Origin: Diphasiastrum complanatum
Lineage: Eukaryota > Streptophyta > Lycopodiopsida > Lycopodiales > Lycopodiaceae
Reading direction: 5' to 3'
Assembly (NCBI GenBank): GCA_029204225.1
Contig: MU832041.1
Span: forward strand, 1-64,000
DNA: 64,000 bases
Position numbers and translations under genes: made by a program
In this document: positions 49,836-62,276 of the stretch, piece by piece
Position numbering within the stretch: the first letter of the stretch is position 1
Layout of the letters: the number at the start of each line of letters is the position of its first letter
The notes under the pieces: generated by a model
What the model was told of the DNA's origin: nothing
The model's database searches: none
The model's input: the letters and a program-made list of their open reading frames with translations, nothing else

Positions 49836-52800
49836 TTTTTTGAGTTAAAAGTGGCTTTTAAAGTGGCTCTCATATTAAACTATGCATAAAGTTATTTGAT
49901 ATAAAATGTAACTAGCAAAAAATTGGCCCATATAGCCATTTGTGAAAGGGGTCCCAATGAACCTAGATAGTGTATTGTTGTTAGTTGAAATGTGAACTAG
50001 CTTTAGATATAGCCCTCATGAATATTGCATTTTCTTGCATTGTGAATTTTTTGGTTGCCCACTAAGGTAACCCAATTTTATATGAACATAACGGAATGCT
50101 TAAGGTTATTATTGTAGGACCTCTTTTTGTCGAAGCCTATTCAAAAAGACCAAGGCAAAAAAGAAGGAGTTATTTTTAGAATACCAATAATTGATACAAA
50201 ATTGATAAAATCAATGAAGATATCACTTGCGATTAAAGTCCAACTTTTGAGTGAATGGAAAATGTATATTGACATACCAAGGGCAGGTAGATTGATTGAA
50301 CTTGCTCGTGATATGCAAACATAGGTATTTATACGAATCATGCATCAAAAGAAACCCATTCGTAAAATGCATTTTATATAATAGTTGAAGGTACCATGGT
50401 GCTAGAAATAAAGCATGGATCTTATAAGAAGCCTATTGTAGTTGTGGATTTTGCATCTCTTTAATTTCAAAAAAAATAGGTTACAACCTCTATTGTTGCT
50501 CCTTGATTACACAAGAAGTTATGAACAAATCAAATTTGGCCCCAAAAATGGTTCTATTTTATGATATTTTTGCAAAAGTATCTCTTGAAAAGAATGCATG
50601 CCATCTACAACATCTATTGAGCAAGTTAGCATTTTGCAGAACTACATGAGATAACAATGTGATGGATGTTCCAACCTCTTTCTTTCTTTCTAAAAGCAAA
50701 AAACATTACATAGTCTATCTCAAATTCCTTGAGAATTAAAGAAAAAATTCAATTCATCCATGTATGAAAAACCAAACGGATAGTCATTGTGTTGGCAAAC
50801 CAATGATACAAGGTGTGTGGACTAGGTGAATTCTGCCCAATAAAAAAAAAAAAAAAAAGAGAGAGAGAATTCTAAATGGGACAACTAGAGGTAAAACTGC
50901 TAAAAGAAAATAGAGTCATAAAGGCACTGAGTCCTCTTTGAGAGATATACGGTTCTCTAGCAACTATAAACCAGGCATCAAAAGATCATTTGAGGAGCCT
51001 TGCATGCACATCAAAGTCTTCCAATCCCATCCCAAGGGAAGGACATACTCATGGTGAAAGCTTCATAGGCTCTCTTGCTCCATTTTGCCAACTTTTCTAT
51101 CCTCAGTGGCTAGCTACTAATACTCCTTCTAGACACCTATTTACCATGCATAAGAGGGGAGAGAGGAAAATGTCAAAGTAATAGTGATGGCCTATGAGCT
51201 TGCAATGAGATGGTGAGTGAAATCTTGAACAAGTTCTCTTTTTCCAATTGTCTATCATGTGTTTGATCATTATGAAAGTCTCTAATTACTTGAAATTTTT
51301 ACAAATGGCTAGCATGTAGAGTAGTTATACTCATCAGATAGACAATTTCTAAGAGTCGTGTACATGTTCTTAATCATCTAAGGGGATTTGCATGATCAAT
51401 AAAATCGTAGTCAATATGCACTTTCTATGTGTTAAGATGTAGTTAACCAATTGTATCCAAATTTGAGGTAGCATTTATGGCCCTATTAAGCTAATTAGGA
51501 CCACCCTATTTGTGGTTCTATGAGAAACTTTTCATGATAATCAAAGACCTTCCAACTATTTGATTAATGGTATCCACGACCCTACTTAGTAATTTTGATG
51601 ATGAAAATCATAGTGTTCTTTGCTAGGCCTTTTGAATTTGATTGTAAAAGAAAATGAAAAATATTCATTAACTTTAATTTATTGATGGCCTAAGTGATAG
51701 CACAAACAACTACACACATTGTTAGGCAAGAGCACTTGCAATATTGCATGAAAGATGAAATTACCAACACAAATATAAAAATTTTAAAATGGATCTTGAG
51801 CATAACAATGGGATCGTATCCAAAACCCTCTTGAAGTAGGCCTAGTTGCTTCATGAATCCTTAAAGTGCATAGAACGACAATATTTCCACAATCTAGCTT
51901 AATCTCACAAGAGGAGAGACACAGAGAGAAAAGATAGAAATCTCAAAGGTGCCACCAATGAGGTAAATAGCTCTTGATCACTGAATGCAAAGTATGTACA
52001 AAAACCTCCTATTCATGGTAGTGAGGTTATCCTAATATCAATTGTCCCAAAAGAATCTTGGCCACAAACTCAAAATGCAAATTAATCTCCCTCCTTGATC
52101 AAGATCAATGGTAATGAGACAATCTTGACTAGTTTCAACAATCTATGTTTCTCCTACACATTAGGCCAATAGTAGACAAGTGTTTATGCCTCCCTTGACA
52201 TTTATACATGTGCTACAAATGTTATTTACTTTAAATGAGCAACTAGAAATCCAATAGGCCTACAAATAGTCAAGTTACAACTACCTACTTTTCAAAATCA
52301 TGGCTTTGTGAGAGAAGTACCTACTTAATAGTCTCTGATAACACTCATAGTCTTGCTCAATTGTGATGACAGTGCTAATCACAGCTATGTTCACTGCCTA
52401 TTATGATTGATGATGACAATTGTAGACTTGGTTGATTGTTCAAAACTACCCACCTATTATCTTTGATAATGAGACTTGCAGCCCTAATTGATAGTATTCT
52501 TGCTAGGTTGATAGTTGAATTTTCCATGTGCACATTGGACTACTATTGAGAAGCTATCAAGTTCAAAGAACTTCCCCATGGGGTTAAATTCCTAAATTCG
52601 CATCTTCATACTCATACTTGCAACTAAATTTGACTAAAGATTTATATTGAGATGTAAAAGCTCAATTTTTTATGTATAAAATTTTTGAATTGAAAGAAGT
52701 CTCAAATAAATAAAATTCAAGTGAAAACTAGGAATTGAGCTATATGCAAGCCTAAGCTACATGTTAGAGCTTGGTTTAGCCCACAAAACTTAGAATAAGA

Positions 52801-53811
52801 CAACGATCAACCTCATTCTCACATTCTCATATGGAGTGACAAAGCTCTCTAAAGAGATGGCATTTAGCTCTACATGGAAAATAGCAAAGATGATGTGTTC
52901 CTATTATAAATTGCAATCATGGACCTTTAATTGAACTCTCGCATCTAAATTACCCCATTGCATGCTACACTTGCAACATTATATAAAAAGTTTATAATTC
53001 TAGTGAGGTTTAACTTATTTAGATCCAAAAAGATTAACTTATTGCTTTAGCGTGTAGCTAACAGACCAAATCCACTACTCTTGTATGACATGATTGCTAA
53101 ACATGGAAGTATTGATTACCTTTGGACCCTTTTTTTGGTGGCATTGAATCTTTCTCAAATAAAGGGGCTAACACCTACCTACACTAGAACATCCAACGAC
53201 GTGGAAATTCTCATCTAGAATGGAAAATGTATACATGGTGATCTTACGATCTCTTGACTAATAGATTAATTGATTACAATTGATTTTTACTACATTAGTT
53301 TCTCCTATTGTAATCTTGTGCCTTACCACTCTCCCTTGCATGTACTCCACTAATTGATGTCTATCCATGCTCTACCTCCAATATACTTGTAGTCTATTGA
53401 TTTCTACTTCATTAGTTTCTCCCATTGTAATCTTGTGCCCTACCAATCTCCAATGCATGTACTCTAGTAGTTGATGTATGTTCCCATGGATCTTGATAAG
53501 TTTCGAATGGACCTATTTGAAGCATTTCATTTCACAAGTCTCAACCTTGTTCAGTTTTAACACCAAATGGCTCAGGATTTCCATAAGTTTTTCACATCAA
53601 ACATGATATAGCTTGGCCTTCATATTCTCAATGTCTTAGTTGCATGAGTAATGTTGTCATTGAAGTAGTCGCATTCAATCGAAAATGATTACATATCTTC
53701 AAATACTATGAGGGTTGTAAAAAGCTTCTGAAGAGATCATATTTGTCATGAAAATCATCATGGTTAATAGGATGGACCAAGAATGAAGGAAAATTTGTAT
53801 TACTCGAGTCT
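49836..53811. other. AT-rich interval without a recognisable gene
   Basis: Only short frames on both strands. A poly(A)-GA run lies near 50845-50866. I see no LTR pair, tRNA or conserved protein motif. Probably old, decayed intergenic sequence. Confidence 0.5.
53280..53480. repeat. Tandem duplication, period ~118 bp
   Basis: Two copies of a ~85-bp stretch starting TTGATTT(T/C)TACT(A/T)CATTAG and including CTATTGTAATCTTGTGCC / CCATTGTAATCTTGTGCC, 117-118 bp apart, ~90% similar. Confidence 0.8.
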
Positions 53812-54690
53812 CTACAAAGCAAAGTAGAGCCCCATCCTTTTGAATTCAATCAATAACCCCATTGTCTCTAAAGTCACTGCCCCTTGCAATAGGATGTCGG
53901 TGATGTGATAAGGGCCTTCACTAGTGAACTTTAGCTTTCCATTGATCGCCTTTGTCTTGTACATGAAAACCAAATCTCCTTTTTGGAGATCTTTCTTGTG
54001 AAGACGACGATCATGCCAAGCCATGCGATGTGCTTTTTCTGCAGCAAGAGCATGGACTACTAACAAGTGTGTTTCACACAACTTGTGTAGTGCTTTGTGA
54101 TGAAGGTGGAGCGATATTGTATCATCCAATCGTTGCACTATGGCAATACAAAGAGATGGGACAAGGAATTCCATCGGCATGACTGCATCTTGGCCATACA
54201 CCAATTGGAATGGTGTTTGTTCGGTGTTGCCTTTGTATGCAGTTCTGAAAGCCCACAGAGAAGCGTGTAGCTTGTGCTCCCAATCTGATCTGTTTGCTTC
54301 CACGGTCTTTGTTAAAATGCCACATAGAATCTTATTAGAAGATTCAGCTTGGCCAATACCTCTCGGATCATAAGATGTGCTGAAATGATGGATCATGAAG
54401 AACTCTTTTAATAAGACCTTGATGGTCTCGTTGACAAAGTGAGTTCCTCAATCACTAACTTATAGTTCAACTGGGCATCCGAAGTGCACAATGATATTCT
54501 CATAAAGGAGTTTAGCGATGGACCTAGCATCAGGTACACACACTGCTTTGGCTTCAACCCACTTTGGAAGATAATTTGTAGCCATGATTCTGACTAGCAC
54601 ATCATGGACTAGTGTCTTGTTCGTTTTTTCCTTCAAAAGTTTAATCTTAGTTCTATTCGTGAGTGGTGGATTGTGCATTACTTCTGACAT
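53812..54690 (-). pseudogene. G3 integrase remnant
   Basis: Frame 54690-54460: IMATNYLPKWVEAKAV (first catalytic Asp of ATDY is Asn here), SIAKLLYENIIVHFGCPVEL. Stops around 54455 and 54435 (the second motif reads SD-stop-GTHF). Frame 54396-53812: FSTSYDPRGIGQAESSNKIL (Glu present), WEHKLHASLWAFRTAYKGNT, TPFQLVYGQDAVMPMEFLVP, HKKDLQKGDLVFMYKTKAIN. The last part parallels G2 closely. Confidence 0.9.
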
Positions 54691-54917
54691 TCCTAAAGCT
54701 GATGTTGAAGCTTGTTCTAATGTCCCTTGAGTTAGAGACTCAACAACTTTCTTCTTCCCTTGTCTATTGTTGGTTGATGTTGCTTCTTTGCTCGTCGCCT
54801 TCTATTGAGGCTCTTTGACATTCGTTACATGATCTTGAATGTGGGCATCCATCATGGCTATGGCCTCTCCTGGTAAATTGCTCCACTTAATCAACTAATT
54901 GTATCTTTGTTTATTTT

Positions 54918-55187
54918 TTATTTTTCTTTGGTATAGGTGCTTTCAATGGTGGCGTCTTGGAGACTGTAGCACATGGAGATTTCTAAGGTGGTTGAGTAGG
55001 TATTTGTTGAACTCCATAGTGGGTAGGATCCATTGGTGTAAGATCTACCCATCCCCTCAACTTCTTTGTCGTAAGACAATGCATGTTGCCAAGGAACTAA
55101 ATCATCTTCAACAGGTTTTAGAATAGCCATGCTACGTTCATCATGTTCACCCAATATGAGATAGGCGTGTCCAAGGTGAATCCTCAT
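54918..55187 (-). pseudogene. G3 protease-linker remnant
   Basis: Minus frame containing LGEHDERSMAILKPVEDDLV and PWQHALSYDKEVEGM, which parallels the DEPIHVSHALTYDGNAK linker of G2. Neither the protease nor RT adjoins. Confidence 0.6.
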
Positions 55188-55248
55188 GGTGGTGATTCAC
55201 TAGGTTTTGAATCTGAATCTAGAGCGGCATCCACCGTGGCTATGGCAA

Positions 55249-56330
55249 TCACTCTGTTTGGACATTCAGCAATCCTATGTCTTTCTTCGCATCCATAACA
55301 TCCATAAAATATGCCCCCTTGGTGTTGTGATTGTGCAGCATACGTTGCATAATATTCGTTAATAGTAAGATCGATGAAAGGTTCATCAGGTGCATTTCTT
55401 GTTTGAAAAATGTTTCAGCTTCCGCCATCATGAAATTCATTTGGGCTGCTTGAAGATTGTTTAGCTCTGGTGGTTCGGCCCTGGTGGTACTAATAATGCC
55501 ATTCATTGCTATTGAGGACATGGTCCAAGCCTTGGTGTTGCATTAGGTGCTCCTTGATGGTAAGCATAATAGGTCTAGAATTAAACTCTCTTCTGTTGTA
55601 TCATCCGTGGATTGCAGGGGCAATAAGCAATGTCGTTCTACGATGCATTGCACAAGTGACAATATCTGTGCATCACCTTCAAGTTTTGCTTCAGTATCGG
55701 ACACTCATTTGACGTGTGATCCTGGGAACAAATGGGACACCAAAAATTGTCCTGACAAGGATATTGTTGATGATATGGCTCTGCTTGAGGTGCTGCAATA
55801 TTCTGAAGAGCCTTCAATTTTGGTCAAACTGGGCTGTGAGTTGTTCCATCTGCTGCTTGTGTAACTTGGTGATATGTTCCATTAGTGATTCATTAGACAA
55901 GCTCGTAGAGACTGAGGTTGATGCAATTGAAGGAGTTGAAGCGTGAAGTGTTGTAGTTCCTGGTGTGGAATCATCATCTGATCCCTCATTCTCTTCCCTC
56001 AATGCATCTTCCATAGGCTTCATGTAGTGTGGCATATTGTTCCCGTCTTTTAAGCTCTCGTTGGATGATTCTTGGTAGTCTTGCTAGGAACCACATAATG
56101 ACTACATGATCGAGGGGTCAACTCTGCATTACACTCGGATCGTAGGTGTTTGATCCGTTCGATGTAATCTCTAACCTTTTCTCTTTTTCCCATCTTGATT
56201 TTGTTGCGCAAGAGACATGGGTCTTCAAGGAACTTTCGTGGCTTGAATCTGGTGATAAAGCTGCTTTTACCACTTCCCAGTCTAATCATTATGTTGTCGT
56301 CTGATTGAAAAACCAATCCAAAGCCGCTCT
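55249..56330 (-). pseudogene. G3 gag remnant
   Basis: Minus frames: 56316-56050 (FITRFKPRKFLEDPCLLRNK, KMGKREKVRDYIERIKHLRS), 56035-55814 (an acidic then Ser/Thr-rich stretch, HITKLHKQQMEQL) and 55521-55249 (QAAQMNFMMAEAETFFKQEM, with a partial Cys/His box after it, CYGCEERHRIAECP-like at about 55255-55300). Frameshifts separate them. Same gag family as G2. Confidence 0.85.
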
Positions 56331-56899
56331 TGTTTCACTTATGAGTAATATGCAGGCTCCACTAGCAAAAATTTTGATCTCTACATTCTAAATGCGACCT
56401 TCCATAGCCTAATGCATGTTAACTCACAAAGTGGATCGCATAATGGAGAAACAATTCCAAAACTAGCCTCACGTCACACATGACTAGCAATTCTAGAAAC
56501 TAGCACTTTTGTGAGCTTTTGTGAACTTCCAATATGATTTGTTTAAGATCCAACCAAAAAAAAAAACAAGGAACCCACTTCTTAAACAATGATGTGATTC
56601 TAGAAAGCAATGAGTTATAAGTCAAATTTTGACAAATAATCTAAGACAAATATCTATAAGCACCTCTTTTGACAATCGAAGTATCATCAATTTTGCACAA
56701 AAAATTAATGCCTAATAGTGATGAAGAACTATCAAAATTGCTTGTTTTAACAAATTTTGAGCTTTTTTAGCTATTAAAGATTTAGTGAATTTTTTTCACT
56801 TATTTCTGATTGACCAAATGAGTGCTGCAAAGCTTCAAAAATATCTAAACAACTTCAAAAAAGTAGTTGTGACGTAGTTTGTGAAAAGTTTGACTGTAG
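56331..56899. other. Spacer, no gene seen
   Basis: AT-rich; no motif recognised. Confidence 0.4.
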
Positions 56900-56925
56900 G
56901 GTTAGGCAAGGAAAGAAACCCACTA
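56900..56925 (+). repeat. 26-bp terminal fragment of a G2-type LTR
   Basis: GGTTAGGCAAGGAAAGAAAC and the next six bases match the 3' end of the G2 LTR (minus strand of 48211-48236). Here it is on the + strand, opposite to G3, and immediately precedes copia F gag. Confidence 0.7.
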
Positions 56926-56938
56926 GAAAACCTCTAAG

Positions 56939-57838
56939 GAAGCACTGGACTTGTTATCAAGTCCTTATGAGACTCACGATGTGACCACGAGATTACATCT
57001 TAGAAGGAAGTTCTTTACTCTTAGCATGTCTGATTCTACTTCGATCACTTCTCACATCAACAGCTTCAAGTCCATGTTAGATCAGTTATCAGTTGTAGGA
57101 TATTCTATTCAAGATGATGATGCCGTTATAACCTTGCTTTCCTCTCTTCCAAAGTCCTATGAGCACTTTGTGGTGATGATCTCCACACAACCCGACCTCA
57201 CGCTTCAAAAGGTGATCGGTCATCTTCTTCAGAAATGCGGAGAAAGACAAGCAGACTATCCATCAAAGACAAATCCACAACTCTATACACCAAGAAGAAA
57301 GACTATTCCAAGGGCAAGAATCAAGTGCAGCAGCAAGCCTCACACTCAAGGTGAGCATGGTGGACCGCGCAAGAAGCCTTTCTGCAGATATTGCAAAAGA
57401 GCTAATCATGACATCAAGAAGTGTCGCATCCACATATGCAACAGCAGCATCAAGGAGTGTCACATCCGCATCTACAACAATAGCAGCAACAGCCACACTC
57501 TGGCGGCATTCAAGGAGTCAAATACACACTTGTTAATGGCTTACATCAGCAGCGAAGACTGTGATAGCTGGTACCTAGACAACGGTGCTACCCAATACAT
57601 GACCTCTCGCAAGGAATGGTTTACAGAGTACACAGCTTACAACAGAGACCAATTTATCTACCTCGAAGATTCTAGCACCATACGTGTGAAAGGCAAAGGA
57701 GCAGTGAAGATCAACTTCAACAACGATCTATCCATTTGTGTTCCTAATGTCCTTCACGTTCCTCAGTTATCAGAGAATCTGTTATCAGTCTCTAAGATAA
57801 CTGATGAGGGCTACACTATTACTTTCTCATCTGAGTAG
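56939..57838 (+). pseudogene. Copia F gag-protease
   Basis: An open frame of about 300 codons without its natural start. Gag: DVTTRLHLRRKFFTLSMSDS, DDDAVITLLSSLPKSYEHFV; zinc knuckle CRYCKRANHDIKKC (about 57382-57423). A short repetitive His/Ser/Asn stretch (about 57424-57495) follows. Protease: WYLDNGATQYMTSRKEWF, where D-S-G is D-N-G, then VPNVLHVPQLSENLLSVSKI. Stop at 57836-57838. Homologous to the D gag, and better preserved. Confidence 0.88.
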
Positions 57839-58030
57839 TGTACAATACTCGAGGAAGATACTACTTTGACTACATGCACTAGAGTCAAAAATCTTTACGT
57901 ACTCTCTAATTCAGTTGCATTAGCTAGTATCTCTAATGAAAATGTAAACGACAATGTTGTTTAGTGGCATAGTCGATTTGGACACGTGAATACAAGATCA
58001 CTTTCTTATATGCATTGCAATAATCTAGTT
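57839..58030 (+). pseudogene. Copia F pre-integrase stub
   Basis: After the stop the same polyprotein continues as a WHSRFGHVNTRSLSYMHCNN segment (57965-58025), the GAG_pre-integrase motif, then is cut by the second copia family. Confidence 0.75.
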
Positions 58031-59199
58031 GTATGACAAGAGGGCCAAGAAGGCTCTACACATGATAAAGATGAATGTTACCAATGAACTTCTCAAGGAA
58101 GTTGGTAAGTGCACATCATCTTTGGAAGCTTGGAATTCATTGAAGAAGCTTTATGAATCCAAGTCTACTTCTAGATATAACATTATTTTCTAGGGATTAC
58201 ATTGAATTGATCAGCTCAAGAATAATTCTTTCAATCAAGAAGTGATAAATCTTTCTTTTGTGAATCATGCATCTATGGGAAGCACTCTAGAAGCAAGTTT
58301 CCAAAATCACATTCCATCAAAACAAAGCATGTATTAGATCTTGTACATAGCGATCTCTATGGTCCAATGCCAACTCCGTCATTAGGAGATGCAATCTATT
58401 TTATCACTTTCATAGATGATTATTTTAGATGGTCTACAGTCAAGCATAGTCACCTCGAATTTTTTCATCAAGGAGATCTCAAAGAGAAAGATCCGAGCCT
58501 AGGAGGCTTACTTATGAAGATAGAGGCAAGCAAGTGGAACTCAACTCCACTAATTGTGCTTATTCTATTTCACATGAGGAGCCAAAGGATGTATATAATG
58601 AATTTGAAGGAATGGTATCTTGCCATGAAGGAGGAATATGATGCTTTGATGGCCAACAAGACATGGGAGCTTGTGGATCTTCCATCCAACAAGCACACCA
58701 TTGGTTGCAAGTGGGTTTTTCGAGTCAAGTAAAATCAAGGTGGCACAATCAACAAGTACAAGGCTAGGCTTTGTGCAAAGGGTATTGCTCAAGTTTATGG
58801 ACTTGATTATGAGGAGACTTTTTCTCCAGTTGCAAAGATGGTATCAATTAGAATCATAATTTCTATTGCTTGTTTTTTCAATTGGCAAGTTCTTCAACTA
58901 GATTTCTCTAATGAATTCTTAAATGGATATCTGGAAGAAGAGATTTATATGGATCAGCCTATTGGGTTCATCCATCACAAAGACAAAGTTTGCTTGCTCT
59001 TCAAAAGTCTATATGGACTAAAGCAAGCTCCAAGGTCATGGTATCCTCAACTTAACACCTTTCTTGAGTCACTAGGATTTAATCTTAGTAACTATGATCC
59101 TTCCTTCTATGTCAAGTTTTTTGGTAGAGATATTGTCATCCTTTTTATTTATGTTGATGATATCATTTTAACAAGAAGTTGTATCAAGTTAGTCGAGGA
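58031..59199 (+). pseudogene. Rearranged block of a second copia family inside F
   Basis: Three pieces in order: gag (KKALHMIKMNVTNELLKEVG, as in 8778-9161), integrase start (LDLVHSDLYGPMPTPSLGDA, FITFIDDYFRW, 58330-58430) and RT (AMKEEYDALMANKTWELVDL, TIGCKWVFRVK then stop; IISIACFFNWQVLQLDFSNE; KSLYGLKQAPRSWY; LFIYVDDIILT at about 59143-59175). Parts between are deleted. There is no LTR at either side, so it did not arrive as an intact element. Confidence 0.85.
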
Positions 59200-60456
59200 A
59201 ACCAAGATTGCATATGTATGTATTGTCAGGCGTATGTATTGTCGACCCACTTCGAGACAACGAATCAGACGAAGATGTTGTTGCTACCCAACAACAAGTC
59301 CCAGGAGCGGTTCATCAGTCGAATCCTTTCAGAAGATCAAGCCGAGTGCGCACACAGCCCACAAGGTATACTCCAGGGTCTACCTGTCTTTTAATGCAAG
59401 AACCGACGACAATCGAAGAGGCACTTAGCCAACTAGACTCTGATCTCTGGAGAGAAGCCATAGACAGAGAGTATTCCTCTCTGATCAAAAATCAGACATG
59501 GTCATTAGTCGAAGCTCCTATTGGCTGCAATATCATTGATTGCAAATGGATCTTTAAGATCAAATATAATGCCAACGGAACAATTGATCGAAGGAAGGCT
59601 AGACTGGTAGCACAAGGATTCACCTAGATCACGAATGTTGACTATAGTGAGACTTTTAGTCCAGTCATCAAACATTCGTCGATCCGAATGCTCTTGTCTT
59701 ATGCTGCAGCTGCCGACCTCGAAGTACATCAACTTGATGTATAAATAGCCTATCTAAATGGAGTTATACAAGAAAATATCTACATGATTCAGTCCGAAGG
59801 ATACGTTTTGGAAGGCATGAAAAATCGTGTCTGTAAACTCCACAAAACACTATACGACTTGTAATAGTCTGCCAGGGCTTGGTTTTAGAGGATCAACACA
59901 TTCCTCATTGAACAAGAATTTAAACCAAGCACTGTTGATTGCAACGTTTATTTGAAGTTAGTGTAGCAATCTTTCATTATCATCACCTTGTACGTGGATG
60001 ATACGTTGCTCTTCAACAACGATACCAAATGATGGTTAAGGATTCGAAATAGATGTTGTTCTCAGAATTCGACATGACTGATCTGGGCGAAGCTCACTTC
60101 TTTCTGAGAATTCAAATCCATAGAGACAGAGCAAATCGACTGATTTACATCACTCAACAAAGATATTTTCATAATGTTCTTAACAAATACAATTTGATGA
60201 ATTGTAAATTAGCTCACTCACCAATGGATCCAGACCTGCATTTGTCAAAGGACCAATGTCCCTAGACCAAACAGGAAGAGGAGCAAATGAGAGAGTAACT
60301 GTATCGATCGATACTAGGATCTCTCATGTACGCAATGGTCTGTACAAGACCAGATATCTCTTTTGCTATTAGCTCACTTAGCCAATACATGGCTAATCTT
60401 GGCATTACCCATTGGAAGGCTCTTATTTGAGTCATGAGGTATATTTGAACTACCAT
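59200..60456 (+). pseudogene. Copia F reverse transcriptase
   Basis: Frame 59208-59627: linker NPFRRSSRVRTQPTRYTPGS, EEALSQLDSDLWREAIDREY, IDCKWIFKIKYNANGTIDRR and ARLVAQGFT then stop. Later frames continue LLSYAAAADLEVHQLDV, YLNGVIQENIYMIQSEGYVL, a YVDDTLLFN catalytic box near 59992, MTDLGEAHFFLRIQIHRD (60053-60265) and GSLMYAMVCTRPDISFAIS (about 60313-60370). Many stops (59622, 59742, 59863 and others). Confidence 0.88.
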
Positions 60457-60473
60457 GGACTAGTGCATCTACT

Positions 60474-60991
60474 ATGGAGATGTCAGCAACGACAATCTTC
60501 ATCAGCTCAGTGGTTATTCTGATGCAAGCTAGGGAGGAGATACAGATAATCGTAAGTCCACATCTGGATTTACATTCTTCTTCAACGATGGTCCTATTTT
60601 GTGGAACAGTCGTAAGCAAACCTCTATCGCACTTTCTTCTACTGAAGCAGAATACATTGCTGCTTCTCAATATTTTAAGGAAGCATTTTGGTTGAGAAAT
60701 TTGTTGTCAGACATCAATATGTATCAATACAGCCCTACAATTTTGTTTTGTGATAACCAAAGTGCTATTGCCTTATCGGCCAAACCTAGATTTCATTCTA
60801 GGAGTAAGCACATTGAGATCATATATCACTACATCAGGGGCAAGATTCTCGACAAGACGGTGAGCTTAACGTACTGCAGAATGCAGGACATGGTTGCAGA
60901 CATCTTCACGGAAGCACTCAGTGTTAATGCACACAACAAATTTTGTGCATTGCTTAGTCTGAAGATCAAGGCATTCACGGATCTAGATTAA
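60474..60991 (+). pseudogene. Copia F RNase H
   Basis: GYSDAS then a stop in the DADWAG-equivalent near 60530, SGFTFFFNDGPILWNSRKQT, SIALSSTEAEYIAASQYFKE, FCDNQSAIALSAKPRFHSRS, KHIEIIYHYIRGKILDKTVS, DMVADIFTEALS. The last 130 codons (60599-60991) are open to the natural stop at 60989-60991 before the polypurine tract. Confidence 0.9.
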
Positions 60992-60998
60992 GGGAGGG

Positions 60999-61732
60999 TG
61001 TTGGATTTATTCCCTCTACTCTCCTTAAATCCCATTTTAATAGCTGCATATTTACTAACATTGTCGCACAGTTTGCATATTTACACGCAAATTCGCACAA
61101 ACAAAGAAAAGGCAAAAGAATCGCGACACTGTGTTTTTACACATGTTATGGTGACAGGCGAAAAGGGGACACTATCTTACAGAATGCCAAAGGTGCCCTA
61201 AAAGCGAAGACACCCTGTAAATCTAATCCGAAGGCTACTTGTAAGAGTGATGCACTTTTTGCATTGTCATCACCAACAGTCACTTCAGCACTGACTGACG
61301 TCACACCCTTTTCACGCTCACCCCATGCAGCTACGCTAATAGATTGGACAACGACTACAGCCACCCACGATCTCTTACAAACAACACATCCACTCTGTAC
61401 TTTCCACATCTGCACACCTGTAATATAATATATATATAGATACTCGATACCATTTGTGTATTCAGGTGAATGAGTGAATGAGTTGATGAGTTGATGAATG
61501 AGACGAAGTAGATGCATTGATTCTTGATTGTCAGCAATAAGGTTTTATTCCTTTACAGATTGTCTAAGCTTCGTAGGACACGCTATTGTCTTGTGCTCTA
61601 ACATGTATACATGATATACTTAATCTAATACAGTTCTTTGTTTTGCGTTCAGATCTATGTTAATATTGCTATGCTTATCATTCATTCTGTCTGATCTTTC
61701 TAGTTGTTCTTTCTGGTAATAGACGACTAACA
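60999..61732 (+). repeat. 3' LTR of copia F
   Basis: Starts TGTTGGATTTATTCC after the tract AAGGGAGGG. A TATA-like run TATAATATATATATAGA is at about 61424-61440. The end is put at GACGACTAACA (61732) by the TG...CA rule. No second copy is available, so the right edge is uncertain. Confidence 0.6.
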
Positions 61733-61744
61733 TTTAGTCTTGTC

Positions 61745-61842
61745 TTTCGCGAATCATTCGCGACTTCAGTCGAGCACCATCTAGCTCTTCGCAAATCATT
61801 TGCGACGAATAGTTTGTCTTACTATTCGCGACAAACCATTTT
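61745..61842. repeat. Nested inverted repeats with TCGCGA-like arms
   Basis: TCGCGAATCATTCGCGA (about 61747-61763), TCGCAAATCATTTGCGA (about 61789-61805) and ACTATTCGCGACAAACC with CGACGAATAGTTTGTC (61803-61835) form short hairpins in series. Confidence 0.7.
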
Positions 61843-62208
61843 TCTGGAGCCTCATTCATTTATTAAAGTTTGGCTACGTAATCAAGAACGATTGTGATTC
61901 CCATCACTACCGTTTTGTTTAATCTGATAGGCGTAGTCATGCTTACGAAGAGAGTCGTATAGCTCATTCCGCTGCGCACGAACATTTTCTGTTCGATCAG
62001 TATTCACAAAAATCACGATCAATATTCATAAAGATCATGAGCAATCACATAGTCTTCAGGATGCATTTTTGAAAAGTCGATCAATTCTTCATGCGATATA
62101 TAGAAGATATTTTGTATATATTTTGCAAAAGAAAAGACTTCAAACAATAAAAATATATTGTCAAAGAAATTACCAAAATATAGTGTCTCTTCTCATTTTT
62201 TTTATTCA

Positions 62209-62276
62209 AACATGTGAGAGCACAATAAGAATAAGAAACTAGAACATGTGAGAGCACAATAAGAATAAGAAACTAG
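62209..62276. repeat. 34-bp perfect tandem duplication
   Basis: AACATGTGAGAGCACAATAA and the following 14 bases occur twice in a row (62209-62242, 62243-62276), then a third copy begins. Confidence 0.93.

Larger units (their letters stand above)
53812..56330 (-). mobile_element. Gypsy G3 remnant, related to G2
   Basis: Minus-strand order gag (56316-55249), a protease-linker piece (55187-54918), integrase (54690-53812). Protease, RT and RNase H are deleted. No LTRs found. Protein similarity with G2 is clear in gag, linker and integrase. Confidence 0.88.
56939..61732 (+). mobile_element. Copia element F, mosaic and 5'-truncated
   Basis: Gag-protease (56939-57838), pre-integrase stub (to about 58030), a block from another copia family (58031-59199), then RT and RNase H of the first family (59200-60991), a polypurine tract AAGGGAGGG and a 3' LTR. 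The 5' LTR and gag start are missing. Gag resembles copia D. Confidence 0.85.
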
